This document shows, piece after piece, positions 12,144-24,809 of a DNA stretch of 64,000 nt (the stretch's first letter is position 1; the number at the start of each line of letters is the position of its first letter). A program made the position numbers and the translations under genes. The stretch is from Terebella lapidaria. Taxonomy: Eukaryota; Annelida; Polychaeta; Terebellida; Terebellidae. The stretch spans positions 3,100,001-3,164,000 of the forward strand of contig OX424564.1 in assembly GCA_949152475.1 (NCBI GenBank), in the 5' to 3' direction. A model generated the notes under the pieces. The model searched no databases. It had not been told where the DNA came from and saw nothing but the letters and a program-made list of their open reading frames with translations.

Positions 12144-12452
12144 GCGCACACCATGTCGGCGATATGGTCGGGCTGAGCGTTCCCAAACTGGGATATGATT
12201 GTCGTCTTCCGTGACTCGGGAGTCACATCCATTAAAATCTGTTGGGCTAGGGCCCGCAGTCACTCGAGGAACATTTCGGCGACCTCTTTCGCTCTCGGCG
12301 AATGGATGGGAAATCGTCTCGTTTTGATTGTCTCCGTGATGCTGGTTGCCATCTTTCTAGAAGTTTGTCATGGAAAGTTTCTCAAGACGTTGGAACAGGG
12401 ATGTCTAACACCAAGGCTTCAGCGTACTACGGAACGTCGCGGTGTTATTTAA
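12144..12452 (-). mobile_element. Ty3/gypsy fossil, copy B, right part
   Basis: The rest of copy B gag, resuming immediately after the LINE tail. Minus-strand reading shows a segment homologous to the capsid region of copy A (4830-5130). Broken fossil; its further 5' part is not found beyond 12452. Confidence 0.65.
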
Positions 12453-12707
12453 AGGGCCATGGACACGAAAAAGTGACTTCTTTTAATAACGAGGTTAAGC
12501 ATCTACTAAGCATGTACACAACAGAAATGGTATCAATTAGGGCTCGGGTTGTCGAGAAATTGACCTGAACAGCCGTTGCGCCAGATGATTGGTATTTTAC
12601 GTTCTTTGTGATCTGTGACGTCACGTGGGAACGACTGCCTTAGCAAAGACGTTTGTCGTTGCATGTGGTTGTTTGCGAATGTCTGGCGGGAATCCATTTA
12701 TCACTAC

Positions 12708-12743
<36 letters not shown>

Positions 12744-13215
12744 GCATATTATATTATATAGCATATCATGAAGTATGGGAATTTTTAGTGTCAGCGAAGG
12801 TTCTAAACATCGGGATGGTGTCAGCCTTTTCTACTTTCTGGATAACCCATAGCCTGTTTACATAGGCCTACATACGCTCAATAGCCTTTCCGTAGTTCAG
12901 TGAGATATGCCCTACTGAAGTGTATCGTGATGTAACTTGACATAACTATGAAAATATTTTTGAGAGGCCTACTTGACCTGGGCATTAAATGGCTATTTCA
13001 TTCATTTCAGCTCGTAAAACATAATAAGCTAGCAATATAGATCAACGGTGAATTTAGCCCCACATAGGATTTCTGGGTCCACACTCGATTTTCTGATTGA
13101 TTTCGTTCAAATGGTGAAATCCTTTGAGAGCAGCTTTTCTGTGTGCAAAAAAAAGCTACACCCAAATGTACTTCTTGGTCCGAAATTCAAATTACTGCAA
13201 CACGTCCATGGCTGG
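12452..13215. repeat. Possible short-TIR DNA element remnant
   Basis: Begins with aaagggccatggacacg (12454 on) and ends with cacgtccatggctgg (about 13200-13215). The shared core ccatggac-yg is inverted. An (AAT)n microsatellite lies within at 12708-12743. The termini are only about 11 bp and no target duplication is clear, so this is tentative. Confidence 0.3.
12708..12743. repeat. (TAA)n microsatellite
   Basis: About 12 uninterrupted TAA units. Confidence 0.9.
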
Positions 13216-13614
13216 TAGATGTACAAATATAACCAAGAATATGCAAGTATAGTGTACTAGAATATGCTTCTAGCACACAGTATGCTTCTAAACGGGAATC
13301 TGATCCCATAGATTTTCGTTTCGGGCTGAAATTAAGATAATAGGTAAAATTCCAAATTTTCAACCTTTGCTACAGAAGTCTGACATATTGTAGAAAAACG
13401 ATGTGACAGAATTTAACAATCCTGATCAGCCTACATGTACTGTGCACTGTATATCGCTACGAACATAAGAAATTACGGACAAGGCCCCACGTCACTATGA
13501 GGGGTTAGTGGGTCGACCCAGAAAGGGAAGGAGATGATGCGTTATAAGTATGCGTCGATGTACGACATGAGCTAAACGCACAACATCAGCGTTCCCACTG
13601 TCATGAATCTGATT
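13215..13614. other. AT-rich stretch, nothing recognised
   Basis: No exon-like block, repeat boundary or regulatory signature was seen. Confidence 0.5.
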
Positions 13615-14704
13615 CATCACCCTGCAACTAGCCGCCGAACGTTATCTTACCCAATTATATTGTGTTGGAGTCAGGTCATGTTTATGTTAACGTTCTACTG
13701 CACCAGATATGAAGATATACGGGAACAAAATATATTTTTCCTCATCATATTGTTGGACTTGTGCATCGACTACATGTGGATTCCATGTCCCGAATACCCT
13801 AGAATTGTATGTATTGCTCTGAGTCTTAATTTTATAGCCCATTATGGAGAAACGTGTCATGTAATGTTGACCTTTTGCTCATTTCCACGAACATCGTTGA
13901 CTATTCAATGTATTTTTGTACCTAATTTCAGTCATGTAACAATATTGCGAAATGTCATATGTAACATTGAATGCACATATTGGACAGTATGTGAAAACAG
14001 GGCATGAATAGGTGTAATACACGAGTGATAATTGTTTTGTTGTTGAAATGACGTTCTGCTACCGTGGTTAACGTTCTGTGGATCGTATTATAGTCAGGAT
14101 TTAATATCTGTGAGTGCTGTTCAGTTTCGTTCGTCCTATACAATGTACCGAACAATGAACCTAAAAGCTCGAGAGCTCAACCTAATAAATGTTGCTTCCA
14201 TATGGCGAGAGTAGAACTCCATGATTACATTTCAAGCATCAACAGAACGCTACCCCGAGCCTCAGAACGTTAACATGTCACGGATGAATTGACAACACAA
14301 AATATCGACAGATACAACAATGTATTGTATATAAACTTCAAACCGAACAACCTTTGGACATGTATGCTAATTTTTTCTCAAAATGCTAATTTTTCGTGCT
14401 CCAAATTGAGGGAAGTTTACATCCATCCCGGACTTTAGTGTTGCATCGTCGCAGTGCAAGACACTTTTCATCCAAACTGTTAGTGCCAGTGTAGCAATCT
14501 CAATGCACAACTTTACATAACATCCTCGGACATGAAATCGAATAGATTATAAAAGTGTACTTACTTGGAGAGTGTTATTTTTCACCTGTTTACATCATGT
14601 GTCAGACTTTTGAAAACAACAGAACGTTAACATAAACATGACCTGACCCCAACACAAAAGAATTGGGTCAGATAACGTTCGGCGGCTAGTTGCAGGGTGT
14701 GATG
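13615..14704. mobile_element. DNA element with 82-bp terminal inverted repeats
   Basis: The ends 13615-13696 and 14621-14704 are reverse complements with about 90 percent identity. The outer end reads catcac(ac)cctgcaactagcc. The 0.92-kb interior encodes no recognisable transposase. An open frame across its left part (13603-14007) has no family resemblance. This is most likely a non-autonomous DNA transposon. The target duplication is not clear, so the superfamily is left open. Confidence 0.75.
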
Positions 14705-15490
14705 CAACCAAATCGATATTCGAGCTTTTGTATCTGTGTAGGTCGAAACTGTCATGCTAAGTTCATTCCTACTGCCACTCACATATCTTTACTTTTTAAT
14801 TTTTTTTTTACAACAATTGATGAACTGCAGCAGATATGTAGAAGAATTGTGGGTTTGGTGGTAAAAGCACCAAAATTGGTACAAATCAGGCTGAGTACAT
14901 ATATATTGATTTTAGCTACAATACCAAGCCAGATTTTGCCCGAACCCAGAAATATGGCCAAAAATCGAAAATGGCCACCATCGCTCATATCAAAATATGG
15001 AAATAGTCATAACTTTCTTAATATTTGACATACAAAGACAAATAAGGTGTTCATTCTTATGTTTCGTGACCTGGGGAAGCCAACTAGACACTCAGATTCT
15101 ACATACAGTGACCCACAAGCTGCCAATTCCTCATATGACCCACCAAAACACAGAAGTTTAACTTCAGAATTCATAACTCAACCTATATGTGTAGTCTTGA
15201 CAAACTGGTGGTCCACTTGGAGTTAAAGGCAAGGGAATGTATTTCCATCTACAAACTGTCTTATGATATTTCTGAAAACCATCTAATATACAAAGTAATT
15301 AATTTGCATTTAATACAAGATGGCCGTGAAAATTTATTTTTTGCCCATTTCCTGGATCCGATGTGATAGAGTCCACTTGTTTCAAAATGTGGATTATTTT
15401 TTTGAAGAATGTTGATCAATGGACAAAAATTTTAACCGTTACCATGCTCATTCGTGTAAATCCAATAGGAATGCCTGGCTAATCTGGAGA
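14705..15490. other. AT-rich stretch, nothing recognised
   Basis: Contains fragments of the kind aatggccaccatcgctcatatcaaaatatgg that resemble other degraded repeats in the window, but no defined element or gene. Confidence 0.45.
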
Positions 15491-15570
15491 CAACAGATCA
15501 AACGCAGTACAACAGATCAAACGCAGTAAAATGAAAGCCGAACAGATCAAATGCAGTAAAATGAAAGCCG
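15491..15570. repeat. Short tandem repeat, 19- and 31-bp spacing
   Basis: Three copies of aacagatcaa-(c/t)gcagta. The last two also share aaatgaaagccg. Confidence 0.85.
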
Positions 15571-15937
15571 ACACTCTTTCCAAACAACGTGTTTGCAGCA
15601 AAGGAATAAATTGATGAGATAAATATTTTTAATGCCACATATATACAAAAATATTATCACCAGTGAGAATGAACACCTGCAACCAACCATTTGACAGGTC
15701 ACAGGGTTCCGCTTATATGTCGTCATCCTCAAGTGACAAGTGTGGCGATTTTGCCCTAAGCACGCGGCAGGTGATTGTAAACATAAATGCCATTTATGTG
15801 GCCTTTTCGTACTTGGCCTTGTTTTGACATGCTCCGTTCGAGCGTGCGTTGCCACGGCGACGTATTGTAATTTACGTTCCAGTAAACTATAACAATGGAT
15901 CGATTAAACCTCGCGTGCGCCCTACAGTTTCTGGTGT

Positions 15938-15950
15938 ATTATATATACAC
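15938..15950 (+). promoter_or_regulatory. TATA box of the 5' LTR, element 1
   Basis: tattatatatacac, about 70 bp upstream of the first leader ATG. The corresponding position in the element 2 LTR is also TATA-like. The start of transcription is inferred to lie about 30 bp downstream. Confidence 0.6.
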
Positions 15951-16013
15951 TGGAAGCGACTCGTTCGAGGAGATTGTCCAAGATCGAGAGACAGGACGCA
16001 CACGAGGCTCACC

Positions 16014-16043
16014 ATGAGCTTTGTGTTCCCTGTTTGTGAGTAG
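16014..16043 (+). other. Nine-codon leader frame in LTR
   Basis: ATG AGC TTT ... TAG encoding MSFVFPVCE in a good start context (caccATGa). Element 2 has a frame of the same length and same first three residues at the same place. A donor-like GTGAGT lies at 16036-16041 inside it. Confidence 0.45.
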
Positions 16044-16477
16044 TGGGCTCCTAGAGCCCTAGGGACGATTTCCATGGGGAGGCCCGGGCTGGGAGAGACA
16101 AGTTGCTGACTCGGGGGCCTTCGGCCCTGTGGATCGCCAGCTCTCTCCCTTCCCGGGACGTGTGACAGAGGCTCTGGCCAGCATGTCGGACTGTACGGGG
16201 TTCCGTCCCCGAGGCAGACCGCGGCTCGCCAGGCCCCGCCAGTTAACACCGTAGGGATGAACTAGTTTCTGAACGGTGTCCGTAGGCCTGGGAGTGTCGG
16301 GTGGGCTGTTACCTGGTTACCGTTAATGCTGAAGTAGTTACCGTGTCCGCCGCGACCTCCGGTGAGCGGCCCTGCCGCAAGGATCCGGAATAGCGGATGC
16401 GCGTCCGCAAGGACTCGGATGAGAGAGGACTATCCTCAAGGATCCCGAAGAGCGGACGGTAGTCAATAACTTTACAT

Positions 16478-16495
16478 TGGTGCCGTGACCAGGAT
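16478..16495 (+). promoter_or_regulatory. Primer binding site, tRNA-His type
   Basis: TGGTGCCGTGACCAGGAT, one base after the 5' LTR. The first 12 bases are the exact complement of the conserved animal tRNA-His 3' end (GTCACGGCACCA). Overall 16 of 18 bases fit. Reverse transcription would be primed here. Confidence 0.75.
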
Positions 16496-16590
16496 CAGTC
16501 CGACAGTGTTCCATCGCAGCCTACCGTCACAGCGTTGTAGCCTCCTTAGTCCCTGGGGATCGCCCGCTCCTCAAGGACATCTTAGGAAAA

Positions 16591-18943
16591 ATGACAAAGG
16601 AAAGAGGCAAGGCCAAAGATAAGGCCAATGAACCCAAGGGGAGGGATAAGGGTGGAAATGTCGCGGACCACACCCGGTCGCGGACGACTCCGTCTCCGGA
16701 CGACTCCGGTGGCCGGAAGGAACGCGCGGAAACCTCCGTGGACAAGACCCCGTCCGCGGAGACGACTCCGGCGTCCCTGGCTCCGTCTCCGGACGTAGAG
16801 TCGCGCCCTGAGGGGCAGCAACAGGGATTGCTATCAGGGCCTGGCCCTGATCCGGTAGGCGCGGTAGGTGGAGCTGGCAACGGCGCTACCCCGCGCCCGC
16901 CTAAGTCCAGACGGCAGTCGTGGCAGGCGACGCTCTTTCAGGGGACATCTCCGGATGTCCGGGATCGAGTGGTAGCCGGCCCGAGTACCTCCGGGCAAGC
17001 GGACCAGCAGTACTGGATGCCACATCCAGCCGGAGGAGCTCCCGCAAGGGCTCCCGGCCGTGAATCCAGGCAGTCCGCGTCAGGCGGGATGGACCAGCTC
17101 ACCCACACTCTGAGTGAGTTGGCTCCTCTAGGGCGCTATGACCGCGCCCGGTCGCCCCATCAGGGACGATCAGACCGGCGGAACCGTTCCCCCTCTCCGC
17201 TGTCACAAGGCAACTCGGGGCCTTTGACGGAGAGGGAGAGGTGGCTGATATCCGAGGCGCTTGTACTGTTCAAGCGGAATCAGCCGCCTTCGAGCGTTGA
17301 CCCGTCGGCCATCTCAAGTCCGGGGATGTCTGGGCCAGTAGCCCCTCCCCAAGTCCTGCCGAGTCCGCAGGCGCCAGTGGCCCCCGCAATGGGACCCGCG
17401 CCTGCCCCGCGGCTTGGAGGCACCACGTTGGCGACCGCATCGACCGTTCCGACGGTTGGAGCGCAAGCCGCGTGGCCGACTTACGCTGGCACGTACAGTG
17501 TGTCGGACGGGCAGTGGCAACAGGCGGCTTCGGCCCCAAGCTTTGCCGCCCCTTCTGGAGCCTACCCAGTAGGTTCGATGGGAGCCCCGCCCGCACCTAG
17601 CCAGAGTGGGTTTTTAGCGGGAATGGACTTACGCTGGCACGTACAGTGTGTCGGACGGGCAGTGGCAACAGGCGGCTTCGGCCCCAAGCTTTGCCGCCCC
17701 TTCTGGAGCCTACCCAGTAGGTTCGATGGGAGCCCCGCCCGCACCTAGCCAGAGTGGGTTTTTAGCGGGAATGACCCCGGCGGCAAACGTGAGCTTCCCT
17801 GCTCCTCCGTCCGCGGCGTCGATGTTTGCTCCGGCAGACTCCGCCGCAGGCGCAGGAAGCGCACGGAACTTGCCGCTGTACACGGACGACCCCGGAGCCG
17901 GGACCGCACGTCGGGCGCGTAGCAAACGCGATGACGGGCCCGACCACTCTTCGTGGCGGAAACGGTTCAACGGGGATAACGCCGACTTGGAGGACTACTT
18001 GCTCCAGGTATGGCGTACCGCCGTGTACGAAGGATGGTCCCAGCATGAAGCTGGACACGTCCTCGCGGGGAGCTTGGAAGGAAAAGCTCTCCGCGTGATG
18101 CCGTGTCTGCCGGTGGGAACAGTGACGTTCGGCGAGGTTGCTCGTCAACTTCGCCTGCTGTTCACGCCGACGACCAATCGGCGGCAGTCTGAACGAGAGT
18201 TCAAGGCGCGTGTCCGCCAGCCGACTGAGTCCGTGACAGACTATGCGTTCAACTTACGCATACTCGGCCGGAGAGCTTTTCTGGACATGGACTTCAGACG
18301 GTTTGAGACGATGCTGATCGATCAGTTCATCGATGGCCAGCCTTACCACCTAGCGTACGGGCTGGCCACCAATGAAAAGCGATCGATGGAGGAGGCAATA
18401 GACTCCGAGCTTGCGCTTGAGGTGGCTGTCCGCCCTAGACAGTTGCCTCCAGCCCCGGCTCCGGCCTCGGCTGTACCCGCGCAGGCGGCGACTCCTCCTC
18501 CGGTTAAAGCGTCGCAGGTAACCCCGTGGCAGGACCCGGTCGTCCGGGAGCCCGCCAGGGAACCTACCCCGCAACGGGTTAGTGCGCCGGCACCCTCTAC
18601 AGGGGCGCCCGCACATGCGGCACCAGTTGCCGCGCCGTGCTCGCCTTCGGACGAGTACGACATGGAGGAATACGACCTCGGCGCCGCGCAGATGATTGCG
18701 CACTGCGCCGGGATCGCAGCTCCGGGACCCGCAGAATGTTGCGCGTTCACCTCCGGACCGGCCCAGAACCGTCCCTGCTACTTCTGCGGAAAGCAGGGAC
18801 ACTTTTGGCTGAAGTGTCCGGAGTTGTTGGAACGCCTGCGGTCGCGCGGATACCAGGGAAACCTTCCTGGCCCGCAACGGAGGAATTCCTTCCGGTCTGG
18901 TCCTCCGGGACAACAGAACCGGAACCCGCGACAGGGAAACTAG
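16591..18943 (+). CDS. gag coding region of element 1 (fossil)
   Basis: Encodes the structural polyprotein of the retrotransposon. The first half is low-complexity, rich in Pro, Ala, Gly, Ser and Arg (KERGKAKDKANEPKGRDKGG near the start). The capsid-like part contains WRKRFNGDNADLEDYLLQVW, GSLEGKALRVMPCL and MLIDQFIDGQPYHLAYGL. It ends with a CCHC zinc knuckle, CYFCGKQGHFWLKC, at about nt 18775-18820, which would bind the element RNA. It overlaps the start of pol. Fossil region of a young but broken copy. Confidence 0.85.
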
Positions 18944-18949
18944 ATCCGG

Positions 18950-21900
18950 ATGTGGTGGCGACCAACACTACGTCCGGGGATAGTTGTCCGGTGGCAAATG
19001 ATGCCGCCCCACCCGCTGATGAGCAGGACGAACCCCAAGTAGATATGACTTCTCCGGAAGTAGTCCTTGGAGATCAGTCCAGCTCCTCCGCGGCTGAGGC
19101 GGATGGCGAGGACTCCGTAGATGAGCCCGGCGCGTGCGAAGGGTATCGCCCTACTTGCGCGCTGGTGAGGGACTATTGCTGGTACCTGCCCCTGTCCTTC
19201 GGACGGGAGCCGGTCCGGTTCCTCGTGGACTCAGGCTCGGAGGTGACCATCGTGGCCACCGGGACGTTTAGGAAGGAGCCCGCGCTCCGCAACCTCGAGT
19301 TGCGGGATCCCGGACCGTATAAGCTCTACGGAGCGGGAGACAACCGCATCCGTGTCCATGGCATCATCGATCTGCCTATTACCCTTGGGGACAAGGTGTA
19401 TCTGACAGAGACGATCGTGGCGGATATCGGAGCGGCCGGGATAATTGGGATGAATTTTCTACGGGCCCACCGGGTGGTTGCCAACTTTAGTGCTGGCGAG
19501 TTCCGGATGGGAGAGGACACACACTTCCTCTTCCGCTCGGGCCCGATACATTCGTTCCAGATGCGGACATCGCGCACTGTAGTAGTGCCACCGATGAGTG
19601 AGATGATCATCGAGACGAGGCCGCGTCGTCCCCGCATGCCCCTCGATGGTCGACCGTGTATAGTGCAACCCGTGAGCAGTTTCGCCGCAGGAACTGGGCT
19701 CGTGCTGGGTGGGGCCTTGGTCATGTCCAACCCCCGTGCGATGCCCATCCTCGTGGTGAATCCTACGGATGCTCCGATTGTACTGAAGCGCGGATGCATA
19801 GCAGCTACTGCTATTCCCGCGTCTTCGAGTCGTGTCCTCCCCGACGATCCTGTCTGCCGCGCTGCGTGCGCGGCAGCGGCCACCGGGGATGACCCGTTCA
19901 CCCTGCCGGACCATTTGGAATCTCGGGTTCCGAAGGACCGGTTGGATGAAGAGCAGCGCCAAGCGCTCCGCAAACTGCTGCGGCAGTATGCGGATGTGTT
20001 CATGGGTCCTGATGGTGCGGTTGGCAAGACTGACGTTGCCAAACACCGCATCGACCTCGTGGACGAGCGTCCTCTCAAGCAGCGTCTTCGTCGGGCAGCA
20101 ATAGTGCACCAAGAGGTCATAGACCAGGAGGTGCAAAAGATGCTCGACTTGGACATCATCGAACCCAGTGACAGCCCTTGGGCCAGTCCGGTGGTTATGG
20201 TGAAGAAGAAGGACGGCTCGTGGAGGTTCTGCGTGGACTATCGGAAACTCAACGATGCCACGCGGAAGGACTCATATCCTCTCCCGCACATTGAAGATAC
20301 CTTCGATGCCCTGGCCGGGTCGCACTATTTCTGTGCTCTGGATCTGGCCTCCGGGTATTGGCAGGTGGAGATGGAGGAGAGTGATCGGGCGAAGACTGCC
20401 TTCGTTACCAAGAACGGGCTCTACCAATTCAAGGTAATGCCGTTCGGGCTCTGTAACGCACCAGCGACGTTCGAGCGCCTCATGGAGATGGTACTTAAAG
20501 GGTTCCTCTGGAAGCGATGTATGGTCTACATCGACGATGTCGTCGTGTATGGCCGGTCGTTCGAGGAAACCTCGGCCACCGGGGATGACCCGTTCACCCT
20601 GCCGGACCATTTGGAATCTCGGGTTCCGAAGGACCGGTTGGATGAAGAGCAGCGCCAAGCGCTCCGCAAACTGCTGCGGCAGTATGCGGATGTGTTCATG
20701 GGTCCTGATGGTGCGGTTGGCAAGACTGACGTTGCCAAACACCGCATCGACCTCGTGGACGAGCGTCCTCTCAAGCAGCGTCTTCGTCGGGCAGCAATAG
20801 TGCACCAAGAGGTCATAGACCAGGAGGTGCAAAAGATGCTCGACTTGGACATCATCGAACCCAGTGACAGCCCTTGGGCCAGTCCGGTGGTTATGGTGAA
20901 GAAGAAGGACGGCTCGTGGAGGTTCTGCGTGGACTATCGGAAACTCAACGATGCCACGCGGAAGGACTCATATCCTCTCCCGCACATTGAAGATACCTTC
21001 GATGCCCTGGCCGGGTCGCACTATTTCTGTGCTCTGGATCTGGCCTCCGGGTATTGGCAGGTGGAGATGGAGGAGAGTGATCGGGCGAAGACTGCCTTCG
21101 TTACCAAGAACGGGCTCTACCAATTCAAGGTAATGCCGTTCGGGCTCTGTAACGCACCAGCGACGTTCGAGCGCCTCATGGAGATGGTACTTAAAGGGTT
21201 CCTCTGGAAGCGATGTATGGTCTACATCGACGATGTCGTCGTGTATGGCCGGTCGTTCGAGGAAACCCTCACCAACCTCCAGATGGTGCTCCATCGCATC
21301 CGCGGAGCAGGGCTTAAATTGAAGCCAAGTAAGTGCGAACTATTCGCGCAGGAAATCCTGTACTTGGGCTTCATGGTAACGGGCACCGGAGTGAGACCAG
21401 ACCCCGCAAAGGTGGCGGCCATGCAGAAATGGCCTCGGCCCTGCAACGTGGCGGACGTGAGGTCCTTTTTGGGCTTCGCGAGCTACCACCGCAGGTTTAT
21501 TCGCGGCTTTGCGGAGATCGCGCGTCCCCTTACTATCCTCACGGAAAAGGGCGCCGATTTTGTTTGGTCCGCCGAGCAGGCTGACGCCTTCTCGGGACTC
21601 CGGCAGGCCTTGGTAGCGGCCCCGGTGCTGCGGCACCCTCGTCCGGACTGCGAGTTCATCCTGGACACTGACGCGAGTAACTTTGCACTCGGCGGTGTCC
21701 TCTCGCAGATCGTGGACGGGCAAGAGCGGGTAGTAGCTTATGCGAGTGTGGCCTTGAGCCGCTCTCAAATGAACTACTGTACCACTCATCGCGAGTTGCT
21801 CGCGGTGGTTACAATGACCAAGCGCTTCCGGCACTATTTGTTGGGACGCCATTTCCGCTTGCGGACTGATCACAGTTCGCTGAGATGGCTCATCTATAGT

Positions 21901-24524
21901 GAGGCCGATGGCTTGGTGGCGCGGTGGCTCGTCAAACTCCAGGAGTATGACATGCAGATAGAGCATCGCGCTGGTAAGTTGCACGGCAACGCGGACGGCC
22001 TGTCCCGTTGTCATAAGTGCAAGAATCCGGGTTGTGCAGGGATGGCGCCATTCCAGCAAGCCGCGGATTCGTCCTCAGACTCGGAACTGGACGTTCCGGG
22101 GAGACCGCAGGCCGCCGCCCCCTCTAACAACACGGCGGCCGGAGCGTTTAGGGCTAATCTCCGCGCGCGGACCCGCCGTTATCGGCGAGGGTGTCCCGCA
22201 TACGAAGCGGAGGTGCGGCTCAGCTCCAGCGAGTCCTCCTCGAGTCCGGCAGTGTACTCCTCGTGGGTACCCTCGTCCTCTGGAGAGTCTAAGTATGAGC
22301 GGTCCTTGCCCCCTGTGGTGATGGCCACTGCGGCGCAGCCGGACGCGACGGATGAGGAGCCTAATTACTTGGGTGGCTACTCTCCGGCGCAGATAGCTGC
22401 GACGCAGAGAGCTGACAGAGCTCTGGCACCGGTAATTACAGCCCTTGAGGCCGGCCAGAAGCCCTCGAAGGATGAGCGAAAGACCTACAGGGAGGAGACC
22501 TTGTCTCTGGTATCTCAGTGGGAACGACTCTCCTTGAGGGATGGCCTCTTATACCGGCGCTATGAGCCACCGACCCCACTGCCTCCAATATGGCAGTTGG
22601 TGCTTCCGGCGGAGCTGCGGAAAGAAGTACTCCACCAGTTGCATGACCTCCGGGTGACCGGTCACTTGGGAATCCGGAGGACCGTCCATAGGCTACAACA
22701 GCGCTTTCATTGGCCTGGTAGCAGCTTGGACGTGCAACGGTGGTGCGCAGCCTGCCCTCGGTGTCAAGCTCGTAAAGGAGTTCCGACTCCTGGCCGCCAC
22801 CCCTTAACCACGGTTAAGGCGGGCGCGCCGTTTGATCGGATAGCTTTGGATATACTGGATACCCACCGGGTCACCCCGCGCGGTTTCCGGTACATCCTGG
22901 TGATATCCGACTATTTTACCAAGTATACCGACGCCTACCCACTGCGCCGCCAGACTGCGGACGAGGTAGCTCGGTTATTGGTGAATAGATGGGTGGTGTA
23001 CCATGGGGTACCTAAACAGGTACATTCGGATCAGGGCACGCAATTTGAGAGCAACCTGTTCCGAAACCTAGCACAGATGCTAGGCAGTACCAAGGTGCGG
23101 ACCACCCCCTACAGGCCCCAGTCTGATGGCCAGGTTGAACGTTTTAATCGATCGGTCCTCAATATGCTGGCGGCCTTTGTGAACGATCGTGCGAATGATT
23201 GGGATGACCACCTCCCGTATGTCTTAATGGCGTACAGGTCGTCGGTCCACTCTTCGACTTGGGAATCCGGAGGACCGTGCATAGGCTACAACAGCGCTTT
23301 CATTGGCCTGGTAGCAGCTTGGACGTGCAACGGTGGTGCGCAGCCTGCCCTCGGTGTCAAGCTCGTAAAGGAGTTCCGACTCCTGGCCGCCACCCCTTAA
23401 CCACGGTTAAGGCGGGCGCGCCGTTTGATCGGATAGCTTTGGATATACTGGATACCCACCGGGTCACCCCGCGCGGTTTCCGGTACATCCTGGTGATATC
23501 CGACTATTTTACCAAGTATACCGACGCCTACCCACTGCGCCGCCAGACTGCGGACGAGGTAGCTCGGTTATTGGTGAATAGATGGGTGGTGTACCATGGG
23601 GTACCTAAACAGGTACATTCGGATCAGGGCACGCAATTTGAGAGCAACCTGTTCCGAAACCTAGCACAGATGCTAGGCAGTACCAAGGTGCGGACCACCC
23701 CCTACAGGCCCCAGTCTGATGGCCAGGTCGAACGTTTTAATCGATCGGTCCTCAATATGCTGGCGGCCTTTGTGAACGATCGTGCGAATGATTGGGATGA
23801 CCACCTCCCGTATGTCTTAATGGCGTACAGGTCGTCGGTCCACTCTTCGACCGGAGTTACCCCGCACGCGATGTTGTACGGCCGGGAGCTAAATTTGCCC
23901 GTGGATATTATGTATCCAACTGCGGCAGAGACCGGCGCAGTACCCCAGTGCGGTCCGGAATACGTGGAGTGGATTCGCCGCGCCCTGGCGAATGCCCATG
24001 ATTTCGCGCGCGCGCGCCTGGACAAGTCTGCCATCCGGCAGAAGCGAGGCTATGACGCCCATGCTAAGGGTAGGCCAGCTTTTGCGGAGGGCGACAAGGT
24101 GCGCTACTATTATCCGCCGCTTAAGCAAGGCAATAAATTTGCTAAGCCGTGGATAGGCCCGTTTACGGTACTGAAACAGGTGACAGATGTGGACTACCGG
24201 ATCCGGAGGGATTCCGATCCGGACAGGGTTCTGGTTGTCCAGAAGAAGTACGAGGGCCCGCTTGTCATGGATCCGCTCGTTCAAGATGCGGAACCGGATG
24301 ATGCTCCCGTGTGGGATCCGTCTGGTCAGCATCCGCGGACTCCGGCCGAGCGTGTGCGCCGTATGGTGGGCCTCCCGGACCTCTCTGACTCGTCAGATGA
24401 TGGACTGGGTGGCTATCAGCCAGATGACGGCGATCCGCAGGTACCCCCACTACCTCCAGTACCTGCGGATGACGGGCGGCCACGCCGGAAACCACGTGCG
24501 CCAGCCCGGTATGGGTGGGAATAA
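18950..24524 (+). CDS. pol coding region of element 1 (fossil)
   Basis: The enzymatic polyprotein of Ty3/gypsy type. In order: aspartic protease with LVDSGSEVTIVA (about nt 19220); a linker with HRVVANFSAGEFRMG; reverse transcriptase with SPWASPVVMVKKKDG, FCVDYRKLND and YIDDVVVYG (about 19990-21250); RNase H with LDTDASNFALGGVLSQ and RTDHSSLRWL (about 21650-21900); integrase with an HHCC zinc-binding part (HQLHDLRVTGHLGIRRT...CAACPRCQ, about 22630-22770), a DDE core (VHSDQGTQF, QSDGQVERFNR) and a C-terminal GPF module (WIGPFTVLKQV, about 24150). The order with integrase last places it in Ty3/gypsy, not Ty1/copia. Broken copy. Confidence 0.9.
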
Positions 24525-24809
24525 CCTTCCGCCCATGCGGATGCGTCTGCGGTACCCGTCTATCATACTACGGATGGGTTTTAGGTCGTTCCGTGAGAGT
24601 CCGCACGACTTACCTCCGCGGGTGGCTACTTTGTGGCTATCTTCGGAGTTGAGGTCTGCGGAGACTTTCATGTCGTAACGCCGCCGCTCCGCATCCGCCC
24701 TCCTGTAGTTTCTAGCGCCAGGGACGTGCGGATGGCCTGTCCGCACATTGTGGACGGCTGTCCGGCGTAATCCGCACAACGGTTACGCTGGCCGGACGAA
24801 TTTACTGAT

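Larger units (their letters stand above)
15741..16476 (+). repeat. 5' LTR of element 1
   Basis: Pairs with 30364-31099. Starts TGTGGCGATTTTGCCC and ends AACTTTACA. A TATA box and a nine-codon leader frame lie inside it (separate entries). LTR-LTR divergence is about 1 percent. Confidence 0.95.

Noticed and set aside
13603-14007. 134-codon open frame
   Set aside because: It begins in the terminal repeat of a non-coding DNA element and has no transposase or host similarity.
19326-20159. Long minus-strand open frames across gag, pol and the extra region of the large elements
   Set aside because: They are antisense shadows caused by high GC and CpG content. The sense strand carries all recognisable domains.
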